Source: Paracentrotus lividus
Taxonomy: Eukaryota; Echinodermata; Echinoidea; Camarodonta; Echinidae
Length of the DNA stretch: 64,000 nucleotides
Assembly: GCA_940671915.1 (NCBI GenBank)
Contig: CALNVZ010002100.1
Span: forward strand, 20,406,656-20,470,655
Reading direction: 5' to 3'
The notes below the pieces were generated by a model. It saw only the letters and a program-made list of their open reading frames with translations, had not been told where the DNA came from and made no database searches. A program made the position numbers and the translations under genes. Numbering within the stretch: position 1 is the stretch's first letter; every line of letters starts with the position of its first letter. Positions 24,553 through 36,912 of this stretch are shown piece by piece.

Positions 24553-26381
24553 CATTATGTTTTATTATACCTATATTTATTTTATAGTCTATACAATGAC
24601 AGATATAATACATTTCCAGTTGTTATGTTGATGTCCCCAAAACACTTATTTTGCATGCATCGTTAACACTATAACGAAGGTGATCTGACAAGGACAAATA
24701 CATTATTAATCACGTTAATTCTACATACAATGATGTTTCATTTCGAAATGTCGAATATGGATGTTATTTGTTTAATATTTTTTGAAGTACCTTTTGATTT
24801 ATCTGCTTACATCATAATTCATTTTATATCTGAAAAACAGAATCGTGTACATGACTGCATGCATATTCACTGTTAACAAATTTCATTTTGGTGTATTATA
24901 TTGGGAATCTTATATCTTTGGGGGAATCTCACATTCCTTTTGATTTGGTTACTTATAATCTAGATTCATAAACAAACCCCCCAATGAATATAATCAGCAT
25001 TCAACCATTCAAGCGCTCAGTCGTATACGGCATCCCTCCTAATAAACGGCGGCGCCGTTGACCAGTGCCCGGCGATGTGAACGCAATACAAAAACATAAC
25101 AAAATGCTTTGTTGGTTTTCTCATTTAAAATATATAAAACAGCAATCATAATAATAAACACAGATCATCATTAGCCCACTGGAAATCTTAGCCCGTTTAC
25201 ATGTCATATTAGAAAGCGAAGGTCTAAATACACACACTTCTGATTGTTAACAATTACTATGCCACTGGTGATGTCTGGGTGTATTTTATGTATGTATGCG
25301 TAAGAGCTTTCCATTGCATTCATATAAGGGTGAACAAATTTGCCTCGCGCCAATTTTGCTCGCGATATCCATCTTCCGCCACAAAATCACACCGAGTCCG
25401 CCACGGTGGGGTATACACCCTGGATATAGTGTATAGGGCTAGGCAGGAGTAGCTATTGGTATTATTATATTCTCTTCACTAGAGATAATCAGAGAAAGCA
25501 CGTGTATTTCTTTTGTGATGATTATCCGGGATGCCTTTTCAAAAGGGCGAAATATCAATATGCGGAGACAGTAAACGATCGACGACCCATCTTTATGTGA
25601 CCTCGGTGGTTTGAAGCAGTGTATGACTGATCGCTAGCGCCAAGGCTGGGGCGGCTGACTCGACTAGTGTAGGGTGTGTACGTTTGTAGACAAGGGAAGA
25701 TCGAAGCACAAGACGCACCTGACTGATTATGATTTAGAGCGACATCGACTTGACGTTCGGCTATAGCTGCCCCGTGTTCATGGTGGTGGGGAGGAGTTGG
25801 TGATAAGAAGCAACGTCAGTGTGTGGTGATCGTGTGATCCTGGAAACGACATGGAAACGAGAGGTAAGGTGATCGTATGATGACGCGTTCGTCGTCGGAT
25901 TGGTGGTCGTAAAAGATGATGGATGGTGTTGTTTATGAGAAGATCTAATCTCGCGTGACGGATAAACACATGCTCCCATCGCGATACGTGAGATTGAATG
26001 ATGATTTATGGTTATGACGGTGAGCTGGGTGAGAAATTCCTCAGGTATTAAGTGTGATGTTACAAGAGTGTTGGAGAAGATAAATTGCTAGAGGACGGTA
26101 GATATTCATATTTACAATACATCTACTTCGTAAGCCTATACATACACATACTTTTCTTTTTGTTACACCACAAGGCACAATGTATGTAGGTTTGGAGTAT
26201 ATTGCGATCGAGACTTGTAACCAGTTAATTGAGTGTTGATTGCTTAGTGATCGAAAGTATCGATTTGACACTTAGGCATATACCCCATAATGTATACTGA
26301 GTGTGTTTTGCTGCCATTGCAGGCTATACAGTTTATGAAGGGGAATAAGAATATTTACAAGAAACAAGAGAAGGGGAAGCG

Positions 26382-26385
<4 letters not shown>

Positions 26386-26425
<40 letters not shown>

Positions 26426-26447
26426 AGGGAGAGAGAGAGAGAGAGAG

Positions 26448-26478
<31 letters not shown>

Positions 26479-26480
26479 AG
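26386..26480 (+). repeat. GA / GAAA microsatellite, left arm
   Basis: GAGA dinucleotides followed by AAGA tetranucleotides. The reverse-complement copy lies near 44,180-44,268 with different repeat lengths. Confidence 0.9.
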
Positions 26481-27561
26481 GGGTCAGAGGGAATGTAGGA
26501 AGCACGGGTAGAAAGTTATGGATGCAGATCATTATTATATGAAGACATATTGAGACGTGGAGGGGAAAAGACATATAATAAACGGGGAAGTATAATTAAA
26601 ACATAGGCTAATGTGCTCATAGGCTCAACTCTATATGTTTTTAAAATCTTATTCTCAACCACCAATGCAATCTGCAATATTCAATCACAATGTAGTTCTT
26701 TATAATTATGTCTGAGCCAAAATCCCCTCAACGCAGAGCATCAGGCATGTCAGGAGAGATACGTTGTATACGTGCATAATATTACTATCTAATGCTGATG
26801 TCGACTTATCGCATTTCTGTGTGTATGCTTTGTTCTCGTGTCTTGTTAGCTAGCTGGCTCATTTGATCATTTTTACCGTGTATACGGAAACAAGTGTATC
26901 AGATTATATGTCTTCCGATAATTCATGTTGGAATATGATATAAGGGTGAATGTTCTAATCCCGTGCCTTGATTTTGGACTTTAGTTAATTTTGCAAGAAT
27001 GTATTATAGAGTCTATACTAATTACTTCTCCTTGAAATATTACATGTTCAAATTTCTTGGCAGATCGCAGAAAGTGAGGGACTCCCCCCCCCCCCCCAAA
27101 AAAAAAAAAATATCAGCCATGTAATTTAAATGTTATTAAAAAGCCTACAGAAGCTTTGCCCTCTTCACAAGTGAAATACATAAACATACATGATACAATA
27201 ATGAAGGATTTTCAGGAGATTCTTAAATTATTACTGCATGGTACCGTATTATGAAGCAACACGTTCAGACACCGACCACTAGATTCCAGCCTAACATAAA
27301 ACTGCTCATAAATAGTTGATGGGGTCCATCTATATTAAACTCTGAACTATCTCACGTATGAGGTCACTTTGTGGATAAGAAGGTGAGACAGAAGGTGAAT
27401 AAGATATAAGTGAAAAGATAGAAGGAAGAAGAGAGAGGGAGCTAGTGGGATGGAAGAAAGGGAGCTAAAGACGCCCGAAATAGGTGTACAGAAAGATAAA
27501 TATCATTTGGAGAGAGAGAGTTAGTTTGTGTGTGTGCAGGGGTGTGCGTGTGAGGATATAT

Positions 27562-27640
27562 ATGTGCGTGTGTGTGTGTGTGTGTGTGTGCGTGCGCGTG
27601 TGTGTGTGTGCGTGTGTGTGTGTATGTGTGTGTTTTTAAA
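27562..27640 (+). repeat. TG microsatellite, left arm
   Basis: TG/CG dinucleotide run with interruptions, matched by an AC run at about 43,036-43,106 in the right arm. Confidence 0.9.
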
Positions 27641-28454
27641 AGGGGGAGACACTCGTCGCAAATTATTAGTATATTGCTTCACATTTGGTCTGGCTTGATA
27701 AATTAAGTGTACCGTGACCTTACGTTAATTTTACCCACCATGGCAGTTTAATAAAATGTCAGGTGTATAATGATAATTCAGTCGGTAAACATGGTTACAG
27801 ATCAACGCTATGGGATGACTCATAACTATAAAAACTCATGTATGAGTAATTGACATATTATATTTAAAACTACAGGGGTAGCCTGATTATAATATCACTT
27901 TGATTGTTAGTTTTCTCGAGGTGCTTTGTACTGGTGCATCAATATGTGATAGCAATATTGTCCAATTTTAGTTTGGACTCTAACACCAAAATCCGTGTTA
28001 CAAATCAGGGCAATGCAGGGTGAATTTCATATTATCTTTTTTGCAATGAATATAGATTAGTAGGTTTACGATCTGGCGTATAGCATCATTTAAAGAGGGA
28101 TCTATCTTGTAGCCATTTACCCAGCTTTTCGTCTCAATATCTGATATTCAATTAATTGTGTTTAATTCAATTTTCCTTCATCACAGTCATGTACTCTGAA
28201 ATGTTATCTTCAACATTATTGTATTGGAATGGACGCTTTCAACGACACATTAATTACATATCCACTTTAGACAATCTACCCCCAAAGTGAGTGTCATCCT
28301 TTCGCTTTAGGTAAATATAGCATTCACATGCAAAGAGTGACAGACAATTTAGTCAATATTGGAGAATAGTCGCCGTGCTTGCATAGGTGATATACAGAGC
28401 CTTCATTATTCTTCCTGCAAGTTTCACTGTATAAAGTGTCTGGCATGGAGTGTC

Positions 28455-29200
28455 AATAGGGAGCTTTCGCTGGACTACGGGGACGCTAATCTAGAACGTT
28501 AGCTTTATGGATGACTTTATTTTCAAAATAGCTCAAACCCCAAACTCCTGCATACTGTTAGTACAGGAAAAAGAGTGTGTAAAACTGGTATTTGCTGGAA
28601 ACGGCTGGCAAGCGTTTAAATTACAAGTTTTCGTGTGCACAAACGAGGGTTTCCCCTAGCTACAAGAGATAGCTCCCCGTTGTCAAAATCTACAACGCTA
28701 TTTTGGGGAAATGTACGTTCTCCCGAAACGTAGAACGTATCTAGGTTCTCAGCTGAGAACGTAAGTCAGTTATAATAAGCGAGCGCTTTGATAGGAATGT
28801 ATACAGGCATTTCCCCCTTTGCTAAAACATAAAAGAAGCATACTTTGATTTGACTAATCATAAAGGCTGGGCGGTAGGTTATTTCTTTTCATATCAGCAA
28901 TGTTTTAGGTCAGCTGTTATACGCATAGATGCATTTGTCACAATATAACCTTGGTATGAAAAAAAGAAAGAACTAGGTATCCCCAGTAAAGTAGCCTTTG
29001 GATTGAATTCTTATTGCAACAATAGACGTTACAATGTCTCACAAGCCAAAGGGAACATGTGCGGTTACCATTGGAAACTTTTATTCAAAGTTATTGAAGA
29101 AGATAGAAAACGAGGGTTTGCAGGCATTTTGAAAATAGTGCCCTCTTTTTTGCTAACGTTCTAGATTAGCGTCCCCGTAGTCCAGCGAAAGCTCCCTATT
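28455..29200. mobile_element. 746-bp TIR element, left-arm copy
   Basis: The first 49 bp (AATAGGGAGCTTTCGCTGG ... CTAGAACGTTAGC) are exactly inverted at the right end. If the ends are GGGAGC...GCTCCC, a TA dinucleotide flanks each side, as expected for Tc1/mariner-type insertion. The interior has no ORF of note but contains a short dyad of the type GTTCTCAGCTGAGAAC near 28,745. Non-autonomous. Confidence 0.85.
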
Positions 29201-31259
29201 ACAGTGAGTTCTTGAAACATGTCACGAAAAGAGGAAACTAAAGTGACGGATCAAGGATTTCATAAGAGGGGAGGAAAGAGGGCAACATTGGAATTTCAGA
29301 TTCTTTTAGTGTCGACTTTCCCCCTTTTTATTCTTTTATTTCTTTTGCTTGGGGGGGGGGGGCACCCCCAATCCTCGCCTGAAGTGGCATGCAGAATGAA
29401 TTCGAAGAAGGAGGGCATCCCTATGAAGAGTGCCACGTAATTTATACATGTAGAGTACTAGTATACTAATAAGCACTCGTATTCTTACTTTGTATTTTGA
29501 CAACCTTTATATTAACTAACATACGAAACCGTGGTACATACCACAAGTCAAACTAATGATTGGTTCCTTAATTTGATTTTTGGATGATGATGAGCCTAAG
29601 ATATAAAAATTATTGCTTGACCTCCCAATAATGGGAAGGAATAGAAAACATCTTCCGTATAGGTTTTGTAAACCACTTATTGACTGATCATGTTAATATA
29701 TGAAAATTTCGGCATGTATACCCCTTATTATGGACTCAGAAATTTAACCCATATAATTAAGAGTTCAGGCCTTATAGCAGTCAAGTAAATCAAGAAGAAA
29801 AGCTTCAAATCGTATTCATGAGGATAATTATGGGAGAGATGGGGCCTATAACCCCCGGGGCACGCCGCCGCCGCCCTTACCCCTCAGTATAATGCTGTCT
29901 ACACATGAATCTAAACCGCTGTTTGTCGTCCAGTACGAACTTGAACTACTGAGTGACGAATATCAATTTTATCTGGCATGATTAACGGAGTGTTTGTATT
30001 ACCTTTCAATGACTGGTATTCATAATGACATATGACTCACTCATACAGCATATCCATGTCCGATATAATGGATAGACTTGAATGGTGCAGACATAAACAA
30101 AGTATACATTTAGACCCCCCCCCCCCGGCCCCAGTATAATTTATACGACAACTTCTCCCCCCTGAGACTGCACCTGTCAAAGACAAATGGTTTTTGATTT
30201 ATGAATTAATGAATTTTCTTTTTTTTCCAGTAGCTATTTAGTTGGGATGGGACTTATCTTCTGTAATAAAATATTGGTCGTATAGGTATGAATGACATTT
30301 TTAATAGGTCTACCCTAAAATTAAGTTAATGTTTGAAATCCGAAAATGAGAGAAAAGTAATATATTGCATATAGTACCTCTATGAAAATTAAACAAAGCT
30401 CAACAAAGGATTAAGAAAGTTAGAATTTTAAGTTTGTAATAAACTTGCATGCGAGGTGCTCTATCTCATGTTGTGTAAAGTATCTTGCAGAAGAAATTAT
30501 CCGACATGTATACTCGCCGCAGTCTAATGAGATAATATGTTTCTTAATAATCAAGAACAATTACCACATGAAGAAAATGTAACTAATGGCACATATGGAA
30601 TGGGAGAGTACCTCAAAAGTGACACCAAAAAATTAACTTCACAAACTGAAATATTTTTTTAAACTCCTAGATGGATTTGACTTCAACTCTCACTGATTCT
30701 CTCTCTCTCTCTCTCTCTCTCTCCCCCTCTCTCTCTTTGTTTCTGCTTTGCTTTTATTAAAACATATTCAATGTGGACTCCTCTTTTTTTAAAGTGCATA
30801 GTCAACATTGCCCCAGTTTCGAAACATTATAAAAACAATAAAAAAATCATCAATTTTAAATCGCGTGTTATGTTACGACAAATGATATCCGCTCATTGTC
30901 AAAGAGCGAGATCTTGGCATATATAATTTCACAATATTATATGACATTATCAAGTTTGGATAAGTTGTTATTCAGTTTCTACTTCTCTATTTCCCCTTTC
31001 GTCCCTCAACGCATTAGAGCTTTGAAAATGAGAATGCATAAATGAGTAATGCTCTGATTCAAATGTCTAATCTGACTCATATACATTTTCGTGTTTTAAT
31101 TATTCAGTAACTTATACTGGAGTCAATGTTCATCGTTGGCCAATACGGGGGAGGGGAAGGGACAGGTTCCCCCTTTTTTTTTCTTCCTTTTTTATATATT
31201 TAAATCACGCATTCAACAATGATAAGAAAAAAGCATTCGTCTGCCCTTCCTCCTCATTT

Positions 31260-31411
31260 TGTGAAATTACCGGGTTTACATAATACACCTGTAGTGAATG
31301 AAACAGGTAGATATAATGCATTTCCCAAGGATAAGTGCCGTACTAGCGATCGAACCCATGACCTTTCTTTTCCCAGTCAGGTGATATGACCACTACCGTT
31401 TGGTTACAGAA
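31260..31411 (-). mobile_element. tRNA-like (SINE-type) repeat, left-arm copy
   Basis: Read on the reverse strand it contains GGTAGTGGTCATATC, resembling a Pol III A box, and about 40 bp later GGGTTCGATCGC, resembling a B box (GGTTCGANNC). A tail CCTTGGGAAATGCATTATA follows. The cloverleaf does not fold as a functional tRNA by eye, so a tRNA-derived SINE or relic is more likely. The opposite-orientation copy is at 39,272-39,423. Confidence 0.45.
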
Positions 31412-32997
31412 AACTGAAACGAGTCTACTTGCCCTTATTATACTCCCCGCTTTTCTAATTCGGTTGCTGCTGTGAAAGTGTACCTGGAAGCAGAGTATAT
31501 AGCATCCTTCCTGTCTCGTGTTTACCTTCTTCCATTTCCATCTTCATTTCCATAATGAAAGGCGACAAACAGCCCATTTTACCTCCACAAAGTCCCGCAA
31601 TAACATCGTCAATTCATCTCCAAAGTCTGCTACGAAGACCTTTGTCACACCGAGGATAGGAGACGCTACCACTCAGACTGGGTGAAATAATAGAGTGGCA
31701 ACTTACTGTCTCGAAGTCTGAACAACAGCATAATAAACATATATACTTGAGTATACACATTACTATTCATACGATTTAAATAATACAATTAGGTACAATT
31801 ACATACATGTACATTATAAATTAAATGAAACGGGATAAACAGCCATGGAACTGGTGTAGTTGATAATTGCTGAGAGAATCCAGAGATCAAAACGTAGCAC
31901 AAGTGCTAAAATGTAAAAGACATAATTTGCCAATAATGTCAATGACCAATATTTTTTATTTTTTTATTTTTTTATTGTTTGTGTGTTTTGTTTTGTTTTA
32001 CTCGAAAAGGGGTCCTCCTCGTTCTAACTCCTTATTAAAGAGGAAATTCACTACTTTTTTTGTTTATATTTTGTTAGTGTTTTCTACTCTTTAGAATTTA
32101 GAGAAAAATCAGTTGTCGTTTTTAGTCCGTTTGGCGCCTTGTGACCGAGTCAGCGTGGATGATGGATGCACGAGCTCTAAAAGCCATCTCGGGATCCACG
32201 TCGCGTCGAGGAGCCGACGTTTGATATTCAAATCCTACCGAGTCAAACAATACACAATAGTATCCATATTATAGTAGTCGGTCCAAGCTTCCACTTCGTA
32301 TGTAAATTACAACATTTTGTCCCGTGTCAGCGTTTTATACTGAAAATTGAAGTTAGCCTGGATACATTGAAATGGATTTTGTTTACCATGAGGACAAGCA
32401 ATTGGCGTACAGTGTACTCTCTCTCTCTCTCAAAAAAAAAATGATCCCTGAGGTCACTCTAAATTGAGTGAAAATGTGTATTTTCACTCCAATTCACTCG
32501 AAATTCACTTTTTATGTATATTTTTTTCTTCAAATTCATACAGATGTTGTCATTCCTGATTGGAGTTTTTCTTGGAAGCGTGAAAGGAAAATAAAATGTA
32601 ATATGTGCATGGGAAAAAAATATATAATATGAACATAAGATGCAGCGAGGTAGCTAGTGTACCGTGCAGTGTAATGTTTTTCGCATGAATGTATTGCACA
32701 TGTATGCTCAAGTGATTACACGGTGAATGGTAAGGGTATTGGAGTTTATTGGGGGTCTGGCGCCAGACAAAGAATGGGGGGGGGGCCACTGGGGATATGG
32801 TACAAGTTGACGAGTGGGAATATATACATCTCCTCATTGTAGACATGTTTGAAGAAGTGTGCGTGTTGTTTCGTTTTGTTTTTGTTAGTTGTTTGTTTGT
32901 TTCTTTTTTTTGATGTGCGGGTTTTACGTAAAAATATTGTTTCAAGTTGTATATGATAATATGTTTCCTACCGAAAATCATGAAAACGCAGTGCCTG

Positions 32998-33000
<3 letters not shown>

Positions 33001-33038
<38 letters not shown>
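33001..33038 (+). repeat. GA microsatellite, left arm
   Basis: GAGAGA run followed by a G8 run near 33,041; mirrored by a CT run at about 37,662-37,700 in the right arm. Confidence 0.9.
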
Positions 33039-33087
33039 TGGGGGGGGATGTAAACGGTTTTGCCCTGCACCTCTTTTATCAAACATA

Positions 33088-33353
33088 TTGGCCCGAATTC
33101 ACAAAGGTGGATTCTGCAAAATCCACGGTTTCAACCCTGGGTTTAACCTAGGGTTGGACCTAGGATTTTCAATATGGTATTAACAAAGGTGGACTTAACT
33201 GAATCCACAGTTCCACAGCGTCATAAAACGTCATATTTGGGTCAACTGTTGGTGAATCATAAACTGGTGGATCTGTGGAGCCGTCGATTAAAAAACCCAC
33301 GGATCCACGGATCCGTGGGTTTTGCAGAATCCTCCTTTGTGAATTCGGGCCAA
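33088..33353. mobile_element. 266-bp MITE with TTGGCCCGAATTCACAAAGG ends, left arm
   Basis: Terminal repeats of about 39 bp: TTGGCCCGAATTCACAAAGG...GGATTCTGCAAAA on the left, its reverse complement on the right. Inside the right end sits a second dyad, ACCCACGGATCC / GGATCCGTGGGT. The element is non-coding. The right-arm copy is 37,349-37,614. Confidence 0.9.
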
Positions 33354-33793
33354 TGGATCCCCTTAATGGAGCCTATGCCACCAGGCACTTCAACTTACTT
33401 TGCTCTTAATGAGCACACCCTCCCGATCTATCTCCACTTTTAAATTCCTTCGGCGACGGACATTTGATATGAGGTGTTATAGCACGGGGGCACTCCATGA
33501 AACTATGTTCAATGTTTCCAGCATACATTTTCCGAAGCAATTGCACATGCAATATGGCGGAAGGGTAACAAAATACATTTCCCTGAATTTCCTTCTTTTT
33601 TTTTTTGGGGGGGGGGGGAAACACCACACCATCCAAGTTCCTTCAAATCTCATAAATATTGTGGCTTGATGGTGAATGCCTCACATAGGAAAAAATATTT
33701 ATATCGAAGCATGTTCAAATTCTGAATTTAAAGAGTAAAACAATGTGCATTTGAAAGGGGAAACAGATTTGTCTATAGCCGGGCATGAGTCTT

Positions 33794-34046
33794 CCCACGA
33801 GGCCGAGCGCCCACGAAGTCGAGGGTCCACGAGGCCGAGGGTCCACGAGTCCGAGTATTTTCCCACGAGGCCGAGTATTTTTCCTACGAGTCCGAGTATT
33901 TTACCCACAAGGCCGAGGGCCCATGAGGCCGATGGTCCACGAGGCCGAGCAGTATATTGCAAAATACAATATGAGAAAAATCGGCCTCATGGACCCTCGG
34001 CTTCGTGGACCCTCGTCGTGGGAAAATACTCGGACTCGTGGACCCT
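33794..34046. repeat. CCACGAGGCCGAG tandem array with inverted half, left arm
   Basis: About ten direct units of 14-20 bp built on CCACGAGGCCGAGG with TATTTT insertions (33,794-33,950), then a ~30-bp AT-rich hinge, then three or four units in inverted orientation (CTCGGCCTCATGG, CTCGGCTTCGTGG; 33,980-34,046). A tandem array folded back on itself. The right-arm copy is 36,662-36,912. A much decayed relative, GGGTCCACGAGGATG, occurs near 58,750. Confidence 0.85.
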
Positions 34047-34681
34047 CCCCGTATCACCACGTATCACCGACTGTCTTTGTCCTGTCGTAGTGTCTAAGGC
34101 TTTTTGAGCAAAGTTGATTTAGCCTCAGACTATCGCGGAAAAGATCATTTCTATACAATATCCTTGACCAACGCTGAAAAAGCGCAACAAAAATATTGAC
34201 GAAAAAAAAAAAAATGAATGTAATAAACTAAAATGACCAAGACGTGATAATTGGAAAAGGAAATGGCAGATCAACTTCTATGGTGGAACCTCTGATAAAA
34301 GTTATCGGCGCGCTAGCAATGGCAAAGATTTGTGTATAAGAATTCATATTAGTCATTAACACAAATATACATTGTTACACCAAATCATATTGGTAGCTTT
34401 ATATTATTTGGTCTGATAATTATTTCCCAAGCTGTATACGATCAAGTTGGGAGTATGCAGGATTTAATAACCCACCCCCCCACCCCCCACAAAAGGCTGA
34501 ATTCTAGGAAGGAGAAGTAAACATGCTGTTTAATTGACAGGATCATTTGAACTTCCGATGAAGAAGATATTCTTGAAGGAGTGAGAAGAAATACATATCC
34601 AACTACTGGAGCATCAATTCAACAGAGATTCGACTGTACAAGTGTCCGTTTTATCATAAAATGCTCAGAGACAGACATCTA

Positions 34682-36071
34682 GGAGATGCGAGTAACATTG
34701 AACGAATCAATAATAACATTTTATTCGATTAGCCTTATTTTAGCCAAACAATATTATAAACCACTCATAGGTCAGTCTGGTATACTCTTCAAAATTGGCA
34801 AGCTAATTGCTTGCGTTACCTATCGAGATATCAATGATTCATACTCTAATTTTATAACATCAACACCGGAGATGGTTTAATAAAAACCATGTGCTTTATC
34901 CATACACCCATTTCCTGTTGTGAGCACCCCCCCCCCCCGTCCCTAGCGGAAGCCTGGTTGGCCATATCAATTCTTGTTGCTATAAGCTGTAAGAGGATAG
35001 GGCGTACACATTCTACTCAAAGCGAACGTCCCATTTACTTTTTCTGTTTTGGAGACAGTTTTTCACTTTAGTTTCTTTATTGTGGCGAGAATACCCTTTT
35101 CAAAAAATGATCAATTTTATTGATACGTTCACAGTCTGAATTTTTCAGAATAGGAGATAACTTATTGCAAAGGAAAAAAAGTCCTGTCACTTGACATCAT
35201 TCGAAACCTGGTCAGGAACATATTCCTGTACAATATGGCCAATTTTGAGCCCAGAACAGCTCATGCGCTTCAAAGTCTTGCTCCTCAATGGCGCATAATC
35301 ATATTACACTTTAATGATCACACGGTTTTTAAAAGTTGAATTCTCAACTTTCCATTAATGGTATATTTAGTCAATTTGGTTAAAAAAAAGTCCTGTCACT
35401 TTGAACTTTTAAGAGATTTTTCTCGATTGGTCAATGTTTACGCAAATCACATGCATATCGCATAGAAAATAATTAGCGAACGGCGTCTGGCGAGATTCTC
35501 ATGGTTTGGAGCATCAATCTATGTAAAATACAGGTTCTGATTACAACTCAGCACAATCATGTTATAGGCTTTCCAAAATGTCTTTTTCTCCATCTGGTCT
35601 GAAGCATCTACTAATTTAAAACCATGAGAAAAGTCAATAAATTTCTTTCACCTCCACGCAGTATTGTTCCATCACCGGACGGGCGATAACATTCGAATGC
35701 AGGGAAGTCTTCTTACCGCAGTTTTTGTTATTGCAGCAGCTGTATAGATTTCTGCGTTCTCAGCCGTATTTCCAACGTCACTTTGTTGCTCTGGCCTCTT
35801 AGATAATGGACGCGCCTTGTTTAATTACGATTTAATGCCACACATTGGTATACGTTAACTTACATTTACATAGAGTAGAATTGATATGATCAGAAGAGGG
35901 TACTGGATGTTCAGCTGTATGCTTGGCATTGTTTGTTACACTGTTTTAAGTAGTAAAATGACTTCCATTTGATCTGAAACTTTTCAGTAGTTTGTTTTTA
36001 CTGTTGGAACAATATATATTTATTAATCTTGATTATAATTGCTCTATGTTTTGAAAGTTACTAAATCCCCT
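34682..36071 (+). mobile_element. TTAA-type MITE copy split by ~0.95-kb insertion
   Basis: 34,685-34,949 and 35,896-36,071 match 52,713-52,970 and 52,986-53,162 in order and orientation (for example AGTAACATTGAA, GGTCAGTCTGGTAT, GCAAGCTAATTGCTTGC, ACTTCCATTTGATCTGAAAC). The 34,950-35,895 block is absent from the second copy, so it inserted here or was lost there. The right terminus keeps CCCTTTAA; the left TTAA terminus is degraded. Confidence 0.85.
34950..35895. mobile_element. Insertion inside the spacer MITE
   Basis: About 945 bp with a short inverted pair near its edges (CATATCAATTCT at 34,963 and AGAATTGATATG at 35,877). The motif AAAAAAAGTCCTGTCACTT occurs twice in direct orientation (about 35,174 and 35,384). 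No ORF. Family unknown. Confidence 0.55.
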
Positions 36072-36661
36072 TTAAACCAAACAATTTTTTCATAAAGGTT
36101 TCTTCCCTCAGTCATTTCAACCTATTTTGCTTAAGAATTCAAAAAAGTCCCCCTTTCCTTTACTTTTAAACATGATTTGACAACAAATGCATCAAAATTC
36201 AACTATTATTTTATCAAATCAAGCCTACACAAAGTTGAGAGTTTACAGTTTAGTAACTGCATACTCCCAACTTGATCGTATACAGCTTGGGAAATAATTA
36301 TCAGACCAAATAATATAAAGCTACCAATATGATTTGGTGTAACAATGTATATTTGTGTTAATGACTAATATGAATTCTTATACACAAATCTTTGCCATTC
36401 TAGCGCGCCGATAACTTTTATCAGAGGTTCCACCATAGAAGTTGATCTGCCATTTCCTTTCCAATATCACGTCTTGGTCATTTTAGTTTATTACATTCAT
36501 TTTTTTTTTTTTCGTCAATATTTTGTTGCGCTTTTTCAGCGTTGGTCAAGGATATTGTATAGAAATGATTTTTCCGCGATAGTCTGAGGCTAAATCAACT
36601 TGCTCAAAAAGCCTTAGACACTACGACAGGACAAAGACAGTCGGTGATACGTGGTGATACG

Positions 36662-36912
36662 GGAGGGTCCACGAGTCCGAGTATTTTCCCACGACGAGGG
36701 TCCACGAAGCCGAGGTCCATGAGGCCGATTTTCTCATATTGTATTTTCAATATACTGCTCGGCCTCGTGGACCATCGGCCTCATGGGCCCTCGGCCTTGT
36801 GGGTAAAATACTCGGACTCGTAGGAAAAATACTCGGCCTCGTGGGAAAATACTCGGACTCGTGGACCCTCGGCCTCGTGGACCCTCGACTTCGTGGGCGC
36901 TCGGCCTCGTGG
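36662..36912. repeat. CCACGAGGCCGAG tandem array with inverted half, right arm
   Basis: Reverse-complement copy of 33,794-34,046 with slightly different spacer length (one unit near 36,712 has lost bases). Same direct/inverted organisation. Confidence 0.85.

Larger units (their letters stand above)
20762..34460 (+). repeat. Left arm of giant inverted repeat (~13.7 kb)
   Basis: This segment recurs as its reverse complement at 36,258-50,035. Anchors checked by eye: the motif CAAGTTGGGAGTATGCAG at its right edge faces CTGCATACTCCCAACTTG at the start of the right arm; 60 of 60 bases match for 34,321-34,380; single-base differences appear near 28,561; many more appear near 22,021. Contents: microsatellites, a long-TIR element (23,561), a 746-bp TIR element (28,455), a tRNA-like repeat (31,260), a MITE (33,088) and a tandem array (33,794). 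No recognisable gene. Confidence 0.95.
34461..36257. other. Spacer of the giant inverted repeat
   Basis: About 1.8 kb present once between the arms. It holds C-run and A-run sequence (34,473-34,492), then a split copy of a TTAA-type MITE (34,682-36,071), then a short unique segment. No gene. Two small frames at 34,686 and 34,889 lie wholly inside the MITE or its insertion. Confidence 0.9.

Noticed and set aside
32550..33086. 178-codon reverse-strand frame in the left arm
   Set aside because: Begins in a GA microsatellite and continues through homopolymer-rich DNA; the right-arm copy is split into shorter frames. No motif recognised.
33745..34107. 120-codon forward frame rich in Arg, Pro and Ser
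   Set aside because: Translation of the CCACGAGGCCGAG tandem array; frames on both strands are open because the units lack stops.
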